DNA of 64,000 nucleotides from Armatimonadota bacterium (GTDB lineage: Bacteria; Armatimonadota; Chthonomonadetes; Chthonomonadales; CAJBBX01), in NCBI GenBank assembly GCA_026392115.1, contig JAPLCQ010000098.1, positions 57,400 to 121,399 on the forward strand, read 5' to 3'. Below, piece after piece: positions 16,598 through 25,441 of the stretch. The notes below the pieces were generated by a model. That model saw only the letters and a program-made list of their open reading frames with translations, searched no databases and was not told the origin of the DNA. Position numbers and translations under genes: made by a program. The stretch's first letter is position 1. Every line of letters begins with the position of its first letter.

Positions 16598-17887
16598 TCA
16601 GTCTGTCGGGTCGGCGCCTGCCTCGGCTGCCGGGGCGACCTCAGCGGCCTCGACGGGCGTAACCTCGGCGATCGCGGCCACCTCATCAGGCTCCGTGGCG
16701 ACAACCTCGAGCGCAGCCACCGGCGCGACCTCTGCAGCGGCGACTTCGACCTCGGCCACGGGCTCAGCCGGCGCCTCCTCGACCGGCTTCGGCTTCGGAG
16801 TGGGCTTCGGCGGCGTCGGAGCCGTCTCCGGTGCGCCTGCGGCAGGCTTGGCAACCTGGCTCTCGCTTCGGATGTCGATCCGCCAGCCGGTGAGCCGGGC
16901 GGCCAGGCGCACGTTCTGCCCGGACTTGCCGATCGCCAGCGAGAGCTGGTTGTCCGCTACCACCACCAGGGCCGCCTTGTTTGGCTCGTCCAGCTTGACG
17001 TAGGAGACCTTGGCGGGCGAGAGCGATTCGCCGATGAACTGGCTGATGTCCGCCGACCATCGGATGATGTCGATCTTCTCATCGTAGAGCTCGTTCACCA
17101 CCGCCTGCACGCGGCTGCCGCGATGGCCCACGCAACTGCCGACCGGATCGACCTTGTCATCGCGGGAGCTGACGGCGATCTTGGACCGCGCGCCGGGCTC
17201 GCGGGCAACAGACATGATGCTGACGATCCCCTCGGCGATCTCCGGCACTTCCAGTTCGAACAGCCGGCGGATCATGCCCGGGTGCGTCCTTGTGAGCAGC
17301 ACCTGCGGCCCGCGTTGGGTCTGCTTGGCCTCAAGGACATAGACCTTGATGCGGTCGTGCACGCGGTAGGGCTCGCCCGGCGTCTGCTCGTTGGGCGGCA
17401 GGATGCCGTCGATCCGACCGATGTTCACGATGACGTTGCGTTGATCGCGCCGTTCGACGACCCCCGTGAGCACCTCGCCCACGCGCTGGCTGTACTCCTC
17501 GACGACCTTCTCGCGCTCGGCCTCGCGCAACTGCTGCACCACGACCTGCTTGGCCGTCTGTGCAGCTATGCGGCCCTGTATCTGGTCCGTTACGTCCTTC
17601 TCGAGTATGCCGCCGATCTGCGCGTCGGGGTTGATCAGGATGGCGTCGGATATGGAAATCTGCTCGGGCTGCTCCACTTCGCCGTCGGCTACGATCGGGC
17701 GCTCCACGATCACGCGGAAGGCGGCCTTGCCCGTCTCGCGCCGAACCTTGACCTCGCCCGGTAGGGCGTTATAGTTCTTGCGATACGCGGAGATCAGCGC
17801 GCGCTCCACCATCTCGCCGAGCGCTTCCTGCGTAAGCTCCTTCTCCCTTGCTATCTGCTGCAGCGCCTCAAGGAACTCGCCGTTCAT
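16598..17887 (-). CDS. nusA: Transcription termination/antitermination factor NusA
   Basis: 429 residues: N-terminal RNA polymerase-binding domain ([18 protein letters not shown]), S1 domain (about 135-200), and tandem KH domains ([20 protein letters not shown] and [20 protein letters not shown]). An Ala/Glu/Val-rich tail of some 85 residues follows the KH part; it is low complexity and probably unstructured. ATG at 17887 has GGGAGGT at good spacing, while the longer open frame upstream is the untranslated leader. Confidence 0.95.
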   Translation of the reverse strand: MNGEFLEALQQIAREKELTQEALGEMVERALISAYRKNYNALPGEVKVRRETGKAAFRVIVERPIVADGEVEQPEQISISDAILINPDAQIGGILEKDVTDQIQGRIAAQTAKQVVVQQLREAEREKVVEEYSQRVGEVLTGVVERRDQRNVIVNIGRIDGILPPNEQTPGEPYRVHDRIKVYVLEAKQTQRGPQVLLTRTHPGMIRRLFELEVPEIAEGIVSIMSVAREPGARSKIAVSSRDDKVDPVGSCVGHRGSRVQAVVNELYDEKIDIIRWSADISQFIGESLSPAKVSYVKLDEPNKAALVVVADNQLSLAIGKSGQNVRLAARLTGWRIDIRSESQVAKPAAGAPETAPTPPKPTPKPKPVEEAPAEPVAEVEVAAAEVAPVAALEVVATEPDEVAAIAEVTPVEAAEVAPAAEAGADPTD

Positions 17888-17915
17888 GACTTGTACCTCC
17901 CAGTGAGACCAAACA

Positions 17916-17998
17916 GGCCGCCCGCGAAGGCGGCCATATAAGACAAGAGAGCGGGTCTCCCCGCTCTCAAAAGGTCCCTCTAACGTGGCTAAAGTATA
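17916..17998 (-). promoter_or_regulatory. nusA: nusA promoter and structured 5' leader
   Basis: On the minus strand TATACT (17998-17993) is a strong -10 box; no good -35 box is visible. The leader of about 100 bases then holds two perfect hairpins: a 9-bp stem (17947-17955 with 17960-17968, 4-base loop) and a 7-bp stem (17916-17922 with 17929-17935, 6-base loop), the second ending just before the ribosome-binding region. Neither is followed by a T-run on this strand. They could act in attenuation or as NusA-responsive or RNase sites. Confidence 0.5.
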
Positions 17999-18050
17999 GC
18001 ACACGGGCCGGTCCTTCGGGCACGCCTCAGGGCCGGCCTGGTGGTCAGCG

Positions 18051-20357
18051 TCAGCGCTTGGGGCGGAACCTTGCCCTCGGCGCATCGGTCTCGGCCTCGG
18101 GCGCGGGCGCCGGAGCGCTCTCGTCCCGACGGGGTGCGGGCGCACCCTCGTCGCGGCGCGGGCCGGGTGCGCCGCGGAAGCCTCGGTCAGGATCCCGCGA
18201 GGGGCCGCCGGGCCTGCCGCCGCCCGGGCGTCCGCCGCCCGAGGGCCGCGACTCGCTGGGCTTGGGTGCGGTGGGGTCGAACGGCTTGTCGAGGCCCACG
18301 GCCGTCAGGTTGACCCTGCCCTGGCCGTCGATCTCAACCACGCGGACCTTGATCTCGTCGCCCACGCTCACCGCATCGTCCGGTCGCCTGATCTGCTTCT
18401 CGCTCAGGTTGGCGGTGTGGACGAGGCCTTCCTTGCCGGGCACCAGTTCAACGAAGGCGCCCATGCCCATGATGCGGGTGACCTTGCCGGTGAACTCCTC
18501 GCCCGCCTGCAGCTCCGCGGTGATGGCGCGGACCATCCGGGCTGCGCCCTCGCCGCCCTCGGCCTCGCTGGCGAAGATGTAGACCGTACCGTCCTGCTCG
18601 ATGCTGATGTCGGCGCCGGTCTCGGCCTCGATCTTCTTGATCGTCTTGCCTCCCGGCCCGATCACCTCTCCGATCTTCTCGGGGTTGATCTTGACGGTGA
18701 GGATGCGCGGTGCGTAGCGGCTCAGGTCGGTGCGCGGCTGGCCGATGGCCTCCAGCATGCGTCCGAGGATGAAGAGCCGTCCGGTCCGGGCTTGGCTCAG
18801 GGTCTTCTCGATGATCTCATAGGTGAGGCCGCGGGACTTCGTGTCGAGCTGGATCGCGGTGATGCCGTTCTCGCTGCCCGCCACCTTGAAGTCCATGTCG
18901 CCCGAGAAGTCCTCGGCGCCCTGGATATCGGAGAGGACCACGTACTGGTCGCCGCGGGTCATGAGGCCCATGGCGATGCCGCTGACGGGCGCCTTGATCG
19001 GCACACCCGCGTCCATGAGGGCCAGGGTCGATCCGCAGGTGCTCGCCATGGAGGTGCTGCCGTTGGACTCAAGGCACTCGGACGTGAGCTGCAGGGTGTA
19101 CGGGAACTTGTCGCGGTCCGGGATCACCGAGAAGAGGGCGCGCTCCGCCAGGGCTCCGTGGCCGATCTCGCGGCGGCCGGGACCGCGCATGGGGCGGGTC
19201 TCGCCGACCGAGAAGGGCGGGAAGTTGTAATAGTGCATGTACCGCTTCTCGAAGTCGCCCTCGATGCCGTCTACCATCTGGACGGCATCGGTCGCGCCGA
19301 GGGTGCAGCTGGTGAGGACCTGGGTCTGGCCGCGGGTGAAGAGGCCCGAGCCGTGGGTCCGGGGCAGGAGACCGACTTCCGAGGTGATCAGGCGGATGTC
19401 CTCGGGGCCGCGGCCGTCGGGGCGCTTCTGCTCCTCGATGATGAGAGCGCGAATCTGCTCCTTGACCACCTTCTCGACAGCCTCGCCCAGTTGGGGCTGC
19501 GGGCCCTCAAGGTCGGCGGACAGGCGAGCGACGATCTCGGTCTTCAGCTCGGAGAGACCGCTCTCGCGGGCGGCCTTGTCCGGGTTCTGGATGGCTCCGC
19601 GAAGCTCGGCGCCGGTCTTGGTTCGAACCAGCTCCAGGAGCTCCTCGGGCACGACGGCCAGCTTGACTTCGCGCTTGGCCTTGCCGCACTCGGCGGCCAT
19701 CTTGCGTTGAAGCTCGCAGAGCTCCTGTATGACGGCGTGGCCGAACTTGATGGCCTCGAAGACCACCTCCTCGGGCACCTCGGAGGAGCCGCACTCGAGC
19801 ATGTTCACCGTGTCATCGGTGCCGGCGACGATGAGGTCCATGTCGCACTGGTTGACCTGCTCCAGCGACGGGTTGATGATGAACTCGCCGTCCAGCCGCC
19901 CGACCCGCACGCAGGCCACGGGGCCGTTCCAGGGGATGTCGGAGAGCATCAGGGCCACGGAGGCGGCCGTCACGGCCAGCACGTCCGGCAGGTACTCATG
20001 GTCGACCGACATGGGGGTCACGATGACCTGCACGTCGTTGCGCATCCCGTAGGGGAACAGGGGGCGCAGTGGGCGATCGATCAGCCGCGAGGTGAGGATC
20101 GCCTTCTCGGAGGGGCGGCCACCGCGCTTGATGAAGCCGCCGGGGATCTTGCCTACCGAGTACTTCCGCTCTTCGTAGTCGCAGGTGAGGGGGAAGAAGT
20201 CCATCCCCTCGCGCGCCTGCGCCGCCATGGTGGCTGTGGCCAGCAGAACGGTGTCGCCGATCTGCAGCCAACAGCTCCCGCCTGCCTGGCGCGCCACTTT
20301 GCCCGTCTGGAGCAACAGTGGCTTGCCGCCTAGCACGCCTTCAACTGTGGTTACCAA
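18051..20357 (-). CDS. pnp: Polyribonucleotide nucleotidyltransferase (PNPase)
   Basis: 768 residues: first RNase PH domain, helical domain, second (catalytic) RNase PH domain with SGDMDFKVAGSENGITAIQL, KH domain (KIGEVIGPGGKTIKKIEAET), S1 domain (KVTRIMGMGAFVELVPGKEG), then a Pro/Arg/Gly-rich tail of about 80 residues that is unlike the short tail of E. coli PNPase and could bind RNA or a degradosome partner. TTG at 20357 is chosen because it starts the conserved N-terminus and follows GGGAG; GTG at 20408 would add 17 residues. It follows rpsO in the usual order. Confidence 0.93.
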   Translation of the reverse strand: MVTTVEGVLGGKPLLLQTGKVARQAGGSCWLQIGDTVLLATATMAAQAREGMDFFPLTCDYEERKYSVGKIPGGFIKRGGRPSEKAILTSRLIDRPLRPLFPYGMRNDVQVIVTPMSVDHEYLPDVLAVTAASVALMLSDIPWNGPVACVRVGRLDGEFIINPSLEQVNQCDMDLIVAGTDDTVNMLECGSSEVPEEVVFEAIKFGHAVIQELCELQRKMAAECGKAKREVKLAVVPEELLELVRTKTGAELRGAIQNPDKAARESGLSELKTEIVARLSADLEGPQPQLGEAVEKVVKEQIRALIIEEQKRPDGRGPEDIRLITSEVGLLPRTHGSGLFTRGQTQVLTSCTLGATDAVQMVDGIEGDFEKRYMHYYNFPPFSVGETRPMRGPGRREIGHGALAERALFSVIPDRDKFPYTLQLTSECLESNGSTSMASTCGSTLALMDAGVPIKAPVSGIAMGLMTRGDQYVVLSDIQGAEDFSGDMDFKVAGSENGITAIQLDTKSRGLTYEIIEKTLSQARTGRLFILGRMLEAIGQPRTDLSRYAPRILTVKINPEKIGEVIGPGGKTIKKIEAETGADISIEQDGTVYIFASEAEGGEGAARMVRAITAELQAGEEFTGKVTRIMGMGAFVELVPGKEGLVHTANLSEKQIRRPDDAVSVGDEIKVRVVEIDGQGRVNLTAVGLDKPFDPTAPKPSESRPSGGGRPGGGRPGGPSRDPDRGFRGAPGPRRDEGAPAPRRDESAPAPAPEAETDAPRARFRPKR

Positions 20358-20409
20358 ATCTCTATTCTCCCGCGCAACGCAGTGAGTGCCCGGTCCGGGT
20401 AGCACCAAA

Positions 20410-20439
20410 CGCTCGGGTGGGGCAATGCCCTCCCGAGCG
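20410..20439 (-). promoter_or_regulatory. Long hairpin in the rpsO-pnp gap
   Basis: CGCTCGGG (20410-20417) pairs perfectly with CCCGAGCG (20432-20439), and an inner GGGC/GCCC stem continues the helix. It lies between the rpsO stop and the pnp start. In E. coli the same gap carries an RNase III hairpin through which PNPase controls its own mRNA; this hairpin may play that part or be a read-through terminator (it is followed by TTTGG on the minus strand). Confidence 0.45.
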
Positions 20440-20474
20440 TCAGGTGATCCGGCCGGGCACTCGTAAGATAGTGC

Positions 20475-20750
20475 CTAAATCTTGCTTCGGATGCCGAGGC
20501 GATTCACCAGGGCGCGATAACGCTCGATGTCCTTGACGCTCAGGTAGTTCAACAGTCGGCGCCGCCGGCCCACCATCATCATCAACCCGCGGCGCGAGTG
20601 ATGATCCTTCTTGTGGACCTTCAGATGCTCGTTCAGCGTATTGATCTGCGCGGTCAGCAGCGCGATCTGAACATCCGGCGAGCCGGTGTCGGACTCGTGC
20701 GTTTTGTAGTCCTCGATGATCGACGACTTCCTCTCGTGAACTAACGACAC
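20475..20750 (-). CDS. rpsO: 30S ribosomal protein S15
   Basis: 91 residues with the S15 fold and signature: [20 protein letters not shown] (residues 17-36), [20 protein letters not shown] (residues 46-65) and the ending [11 protein letters not shown]. It binds the central domain of 16S rRNA. Start is GTG at 20750, with GGAGGT about nine bases upstream. Confidence 0.97.
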   Translation of the reverse strand: MSLVHERKSSIIEDYKTHESDTGSPDVQIALLTAQINTLNEHLKVHKKDHHSRRGLMMMVGRRRRLLNYLSVKDIERYRALVNRLGIRSKI

Positions 20751-20790
20751 TGTCCGGTGACCTCCTTGCCCTTCCTCAGGTTAGCCTGAC

Positions 20791-20821
20791 AGTATAGCGC
20801 CGGGCGGGCCTCCCCTGTCAA
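20791..20821 (-). promoter_or_regulatory. rpsO: rpsO promoter
   Basis: On the minus strand a perfect TTGACA (20821-20816) and TATACT (20796-20791) are 19 bases apart, leaving a leader of about 35 bases before the GTG start. The boxes are near consensus but the spacer is long. Confidence 0.55.
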
Positions 20822-20864
20822 GCCGAATGGGCGGCCAGGCGCAAAATCACGTCTCGCGGCGCTT

Positions 20865-21731
20865 CTAGCGCCCCAATAGACTACCGCCTCCGGCCTCGTC
20901 CCTGATGTCGAAATCCTTGCGGAGGCGGAACTTGTCGCAAACAGCGGCCAGTGCGTCGTCTGCGGAGGTGCAGGAGTCGGCTACGTCCTTGGATGCCGAG
21001 CCTAGGCCCGAGCCCTGCATCTGGGTCAGGTTGTCGAGCGCCGCCTTCGGGTCTCCGCTCATGGCCTGGGCGAAGCTGTTGCCCACCTGGGCCATGGCTC
21101 CGCTCGTCTTTCCGAGCATGTCGTAGTAGGCGTTGGCGAGGTCGGTGCAAGCCTGCGGCGGACGGCGCTGCATGAATACCTGGCTCAGTTGCTGCCACTG
21201 GCCGGTCCACTGCGCCAGCGACTGCTGGAACTTGCCGTAGACCTCCTTGTGGCGCTGCTCGGGCTCGTTGGTGGTCCAGTCGGCCGACGCACCGGGGTAG
21301 CTCAGGTCCCCGCTCTGCTTCAGCACGTCGCCCAGTTGCTGCTTGATGAGGAGCACCCGTTGCCGCTCCACGTCCTTCAGGAACTTCAGGTACTCAATGA
21401 TCTCCGTGGGCTCCGGCTCCGGCGTCTTGGCCTGGCCCGTGGCCTCGGCGATCTTGGCAGGCGTCGGCGCGCGGCCTCCGGCCTCGGTGAGCCTCGACGT
21501 ACCCGGGGTGACGCCGGACGCCTGCGCCACGCGGCTCCCGCGGTGCGTCAAGGCCCAGTAGCCGCCCAGCCCAAGGAGCAGGGCCGCCGCGCCGGCGGCA
21601 TAGGGCCACCATGGGCGAGCCCTGGCGGCGGAAGCGGCTCCGGCGGCGACGCCGGTTCCCGCGGCTGCGCCGCACTTGTGGCAGAAGACCGATCCATCCG
21701 GCAACTCGGCCGAACAGCGGCTGCACGTCAT
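20865..21731 (-). CDS. Zinc-ribbon, single-pass membrane protein
   Basis: 288 residues. The N-terminus is a zinc ribbon (MTCSRCSAELPDGSVFCHKC, two CxxC pairs), followed by an Ala-rich linker, one membrane segment (WPYAAGAAALLLGLGGYWAL, about residues 43-62) and a mostly helical domain that should lie outside the membrane. The outer domain has no motif I recognise. ATG at 21731 follows GGAGGTG and starts the ribbon; the open frame before it is not needed. Function unknown. Confidence 0.7.
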   Translation of the reverse strand: MTCSRCSAELPDGSVFCHKCGAAAGTGVAAGAASAARARPWWPYAAGAAALLLGLGGYWALTHRGSRVAQASGVTPGTSRLTEAGGRAPTPAKIAEATGQAKTPEPEPTEIIEYLKFLKDVERQRVLLIKQQLGDVLKQSGDLSYPGASADWTTNEPEQRHKEVYGKFQQSLAQWTGQWQQLSQVFMQRRPPQACTDLANAYYDMLGKTSGAMAQVGNSFAQAMSGDPKAALDNLTQMQGSGLGSASKDVADSCTSADDALAAVCDKFRLRKDFDIRDEAGGGSLLGR

Positions 21732-21909
21732 GGCAATCACCTCCGCAGCAAGGCATACCCGAGGGGCGAGCGTACGCATCCCACGGCTATATACCTGACG
21801 ACGACGGCGATCCGTGGGTTCTCTTGGCGGGCGGGCACTCCGGCGCGGCGCGCTCGTCTGCTAGAATCGCGTATCTGTAAGAACCCAACCACGGTCGGAG
21901 TTGCCCCGC

Positions 21910-24537
21910 ATGCCCCGTAACAGAACCAGCCTCGCGCTCGGCCTCATGATGGTCCCGGCGTTCGTCGGCCCGCTCATCGCCCAGACGCCCCCGCCGTCCC
22001 CGCCGCCGGCCAAGCCGCCCGCGCAGGGCGCCGTGCGTCCCAAGGGCGAGGCTCCGCCTCCCTTCGCAGCCAAGGCGTCCAAGCTCTTCGAGCAGGCCCT
22101 GGCCGCCCAGCGCGCCGGCAAGGTGGACCAGGCCGTCGGCCTCTATCGCGAACTGGTGGCCCTGGCGCCCACGGCTTACCCGGCGCAGATCAATCTGGCC
22201 CTGCTGCTCCGCGGCAAGCGCGACCTGGCAGGCGCCGAGAAGGCCTTCCTCAGCGCCGCGTCGATCGATCCAAAGAGCCCTCTGCCGCCCGCCCAGCTCG
22301 CCTCGATCTACATGGAGCAGGGAAGGATGCCCGCCGCGCAGACCCAGGCGGCGCGAGCGGTGGCGCTGGACCCCAAGAGCGCCCAGGCGCACTTCATGCT
22401 CGCGGCGACCGAGGCCGCTCAGGGGCGCTTTGCCGAAGCCGAGAAGGGCTTCCGAGCCGCCGTGCGGTTGGCGCCGCGCAACGCCCAGAGCCACCATAAC
22501 CTCGGCTACGTTCTCGCCTCGCAGAAGAAGTACGACGAGGCTGTGGCCTCCTTCACGCGAGCCGCGGAGTTGGAGCCGACCATGGTGGCCGCCCATCTGG
22601 GCGTGGCGGGAGCGCGCTTCTCGCAGGGCAGGTACGACGACGCCATCGCAGGGTACCAGAAGGGCTCGGCCATGGCTCCCAACGCGCCGGGGCCCTTCTT
22701 CAGCCTCGGTCTGGCCCAGCAGATGAAGGCCGACAAGCTCACCGATCCCGTCGCCCAGCGGGCCTTCCGCCAGCAGGCGATCTCCAGTTACGTCAAGGCC
22801 GTCCAGTTGGCCCCGGACTACAAGCAGGCGCGGTTCAACGTGGCGCGGCTCTACTACGACCTCGGCAACTTCGGCCAGGCTGCGGACCACTTCGCCGTGG
22901 CGGCCCGGTTGGACCCGAAGAACCCGAAGTTGCTCACGGACGCCGCCATCGCCGAGACTCGCGCCGCCGACGCCGTGCAGGATGCCGCCCGCAAGAAGCA
23001 GCTCACCGACTCGGCCGAGGCCCACTACCGGTCGGCCCTGGCCCAGACGCCCCTGAAGCAGGCCTATGCCGGCCTGGGCTACCTGCTGGAGAAGGCCGGG
23101 CAGCCCGACAAGGCGTTCGAGGTCTACAACGGCTGGATGGTGAAGCAGCCCAAGGAGATCGAGGCGCTGCTCTCCGCCGCGCGCGTGCGGGAGAACCAGA
23201 AGAAGAAGCCCGAGGCCCGCAAGCTCTACGACCAGGCCATGGCCATGGCGCCCAAGGATGCGCGGGCGTTCTTGGCCGTGGGCCGCATGCTTGAGGCCGA
23301 GCAGAAAAACGACGACGCGGCTGCGCAGTACCTGAAGGTGGTCACCGCCGACCCCAGGAACAGCGAGGCGCGACGGCAGCTCGCCTCGGTCTACCAGCGC
23401 CAGGGCAAGATTCCCGAGGCGCTCGCCCAGTACCAGGCCCTGAAGTCGGCCGACCCCAAGAACCCGGCCTCCTACACCGCCATCGCCGGCCTCTACGAGC
23501 GCGACAAGAAGATCGACGAGGCCGCCCGCGAGTACCGCTCACTCATCGACATGAACCCGAAGGAAGTGGGGCACAAGGCGGCTCTGGCGCGGCTCTTCGA
23601 GACGCAGAAGCGCTACGACGAAGCCATCGCGCTCTACCGCGAGATCGGCAAGCTCCAGCCCGCGGACACGTTCTATGTGACCAACGTGCCGCGCCTCCTG
23701 GAGGCCCAGGGCAAGGCCGATGACGCCGTCGCCGAGTGGAGGCGACTGCTGGCCGCCAACCCCAAGGCCGCCGCGTTCCGCTCGTCGCTGGGCGCCGCGC
23801 TGGAGCGGCAGGGCAAGCTTGCCGAGGCGCTGGCCGAGTATGAGGCTGCGACCAAGGACCAGCCCCAGGCCCAGTGGGCGTGGATGAAGGCAGGGGCGGT
23901 CTATCTGAAGATGGAGAAGCTCGAGGAGGCGAAGAAGGCCTACATGCAGGCCCAGCAAATCGCGCCCGAGAGCGGCGAGCCCTACGAGAAGCTGGAAGGC
24001 ATCTACGAGAAGCAAGGCAAGCAGGTCGAGTGGCTCGCGTTCCTCACCGGCGTGCTGGAGAAGGCGCCCGAGAACGCTGTGGCCCTGACCCGGGTCGAGG
24101 GACAGGCCCGCAAGCAGGGCAAGATGGACGACCTCTACGCCTCGCTGGCGAAGCTGGCCGCCCGGCCCGGGATCAGCAAGCGCTTCCTGTCGCCCTACGC
24201 GGACCTCTTGGACCGCAACGGCAAGGGCGCCGACGCCCTTGAGGTGCGTCGGCGCATCGCGAAGGACAGCCCGGACGACTACCTGACGCGCGCCTCCATC
24301 GCCGCCGAGTATGAACGGCAGGGGCGCACGCCGGACGCCATCGTCTTCTACGAGGAGGTTGTCCGCATCGCCGGCGTTCCCACACCGGTCATGAGCAACT
24401 ACCGCCTGAAGCTGGCCGCCCTATACGAGAAGAACGGTCAGAAGCAGGAGGCCATCGGCCAGTATCGCGAGGTGAAGAAGGCCGATGCCGGCAACCGGTC
24501 GGCGCTTGAGGCCCTGAAGCGGCTGGGAGCGCCGTAG
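21910..24537 (+). CDS. Large secreted TPR-repeat protein
   Basis: 875 residues: signal peptide (MPRNRTSLALGLMMVPAFVG, cut probably after LIAQ), Pro-rich linker, then tetratricopeptide repeats almost to the end. Typical units are AKASKLFEQALAAQRAGKVD, AEKGFRAAVRLAPRNAQSHH and AIALYREIGKLQPADTFYVT, at a period of about 34 residues. Such scaffolds mediate protein assembly in the periplasm or at the outer face. The upstream TTG at 21901 is possible but ATG at 21910 gives a clean signal peptide. The next gene starts 39 bases on. Confidence 0.85.
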   Translation: MPRNRTSLALGLMMVPAFVGPLIAQTPPPSPPPAKPPAQGAVRPKGEAPPPFAAKASKLFEQALAAQRAGKVDQAVGLYRELVALAPTAYPAQINLALLLRGKRDLAGAEKAFLSAASIDPKSPLPPAQLASIYMEQGRMPAAQTQAARAVALDPKSAQAHFMLAATEAAQGRFAEAEKGFRAAVRLAPRNAQSHHNLGYVLASQKKYDEAVASFTRAAELEPTMVAAHLGVAGARFSQGRYDDAIAGYQKGSAMAPNAPGPFFSLGLAQQMKADKLTDPVAQRAFRQQAISSYVKAVQLAPDYKQARFNVARLYYDLGNFGQAADHFAVAARLDPKNPKLLTDAAIAETRAADAVQDAARKKQLTDSAEAHYRSALAQTPLKQAYAGLGYLLEKAGQPDKAFEVYNGWMVKQPKEIEALLSAARVRENQKKKPEARKLYDQAMAMAPKDARAFLAVGRMLEAEQKNDDAAAQYLKVVTADPRNSEARRQLASVYQRQGKIPEALAQYQALKSADPKNPASYTAIAGLYERDKKIDEAAREYRSLIDMNPKEVGHKAALARLFETQKRYDEAIALYREIGKLQPADTFYVTNVPRLLEAQGKADDAVAEWRRLLAANPKAAAFRSSLGAALERQGKLAEALAEYEAATKDQPQAQWAWMKAGAVYLKMEKLEEAKKAYMQAQQIAPESGEPYEKLEGIYEKQGKQVEWLAFLTGVLEKAPENAVALTRVEGQARKQGKMDDLYASLAKLAARPGISKRFLSPYADLLDRNGKGADALEVRRRIAKDSPDDYLTRASIAAEYERQGRTPDAIVFYEEVVRIAGVPTPVMSNYRLKLAALYEKNGQKQEAIGQYREVKKADAGNRSALEALKRLGAP

Positions 24538-24576
24538 GCGGCGTCATACCGCGGGTTCGCATCTCTGGAGGTGTCC

Positions 24577-25401
24577 ATGGCGCTTCAGCTGAGTAGACGT
24601 CAAGCGGTCGCCGGAGCGGTCCGACGCGTCTGCTTGGTCGTGGCGGCGACGCTTGCGCTTGCCTGTCCGGCGTTGGCCGAGCCGCCGGGCAGGCGGGGCG
24701 TCCTGTTCCAGCACTCGACCATCGGCGCCCTGATGCAGGGCCTCTATGACGGCACCCTGTCCGTGGGCCAGTTACGGCGCGAGGGCGACTTTGGGCTGGG
24801 GACGTTCCATGCGCTGGACGGTGAGCTCATCGTCTACGGCGGCGTCGTTTACCATGCCCGCTCGGACCAGGCGGTGATCCGGGTGCCGGACACGGTGCGC
24901 ACGCCCTTCGCCACCGTGACGCGCTTCCGTCCCACGGTCAGCGCCGCCGTCGACGCACCCACGGGCCTCGAGGCGCTGGAGCAGCGGATGGAGGCGTTGG
25001 TGGGATCGCGCAACGCCTTCGTGGCGTTCCGTGTCCGCGGCACATTCGCCCAGGTCAGGCTGCGCAGCGTCCCGGCCCAGTCGAAACCCTATCCCGGGCT
25101 CGCCGACGCGGCCGCCAAGCAGAGCGTCTACGGCGCCGGGCCCATCGCAGGCGCCCTCATCGGCTTCCGAACGCCGGACTACGCCTATACGCTCAACGTG
25201 CCGGGCTACCACTGCCACTTCCTGTCCGACGACCGCAAGGTGGCCGGGCACGTCCTCGCGTGCACGCTGGCAAGTGGCCGGATTGAGGCCCAGCCGTTGC
25301 GTCGCGTGGCGCTCTCCCTGCCCGACGGCCCCGACTTCGACGCCGCGTCGCTGGGCAAGGACGAGCGCGCGGGCATCGCCAAGGTGGAGAAGGGCCGGTA
25401 G
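24577..25401 (+). CDS. budA: Exported alpha-acetolactate decarboxylase
   Basis: 274 residues. After a signal peptide (LCLVV-type hydrophobic core at about residues 19-34, with SRRQAVAG before it that is faintly Tat-like) comes the AlsD/BudA domain: HSTIGALMQGLYDGTLSVGQ, FGLGTFHALDGELIVYGG and the zinc motif GYHCHFLSDDRKVAGHVL. The enzyme converts 2-acetolactate to acetoin. Most homologues are cytosolic, but secreted ones are known in Brevibacillus. ATG at 24577 has GGAGG five bases upstream; GTG at 24571 overlaps that site. It probably shares a transcript with the TPR gene. Confidence 0.92.
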   Translation: MALQLSRRQAVAGAVRRVCLVVAATLALACPALAEPPGRRGVLFQHSTIGALMQGLYDGTLSVGQLRREGDFGLGTFHALDGELIVYGGVVYHARSDQAVIRVPDTVRTPFATVTRFRPTVSAAVDAPTGLEALEQRMEALVGSRNAFVAFRVRGTFAQVRLRSVPAQSKPYPGLADAAAKQSVYGAGPIAGALIGFRTPDYAYTLNVPGYHCHFLSDDRKVAGHVLACTLASGRIEAQPLRRVALSLPDGPDFDAASLGKDERAGIAKVEKGR

Positions 25402-25416
25402 GCGGCGCCGGGCGCT

Positions 25417-25437
25417 ACCGCCCGCTCGGCGGGCGGT
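25417..25437. terminator. Bidirectional hairpin between convergent genes
   Basis: A perfect 9-bp stem (ACCGCCCGC at 25417-25425, GCGGGCGGT at 25429-25437) with loop TCG lies in the 40-bp gap between the convergent stops of the decarboxylase and the GH127-like gene. It could end transcripts from both sides. No T-run follows on either strand. Confidence 0.5.
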
Positions 25438-25441
25438 CGGG

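Noticed and set aside
17947..17968. Intrinsic terminator after pnp
   Set aside because: The hairpin has no T-run on the minus strand and lies downstream of the nusA -10 box, so a leader structure fits better.
18417..20333. Long open frame opposite pnp
   Set aside because: PNPase domains on the minus strand are complete; the plus-strand frame has no recognisable motif or ribosome-binding site.
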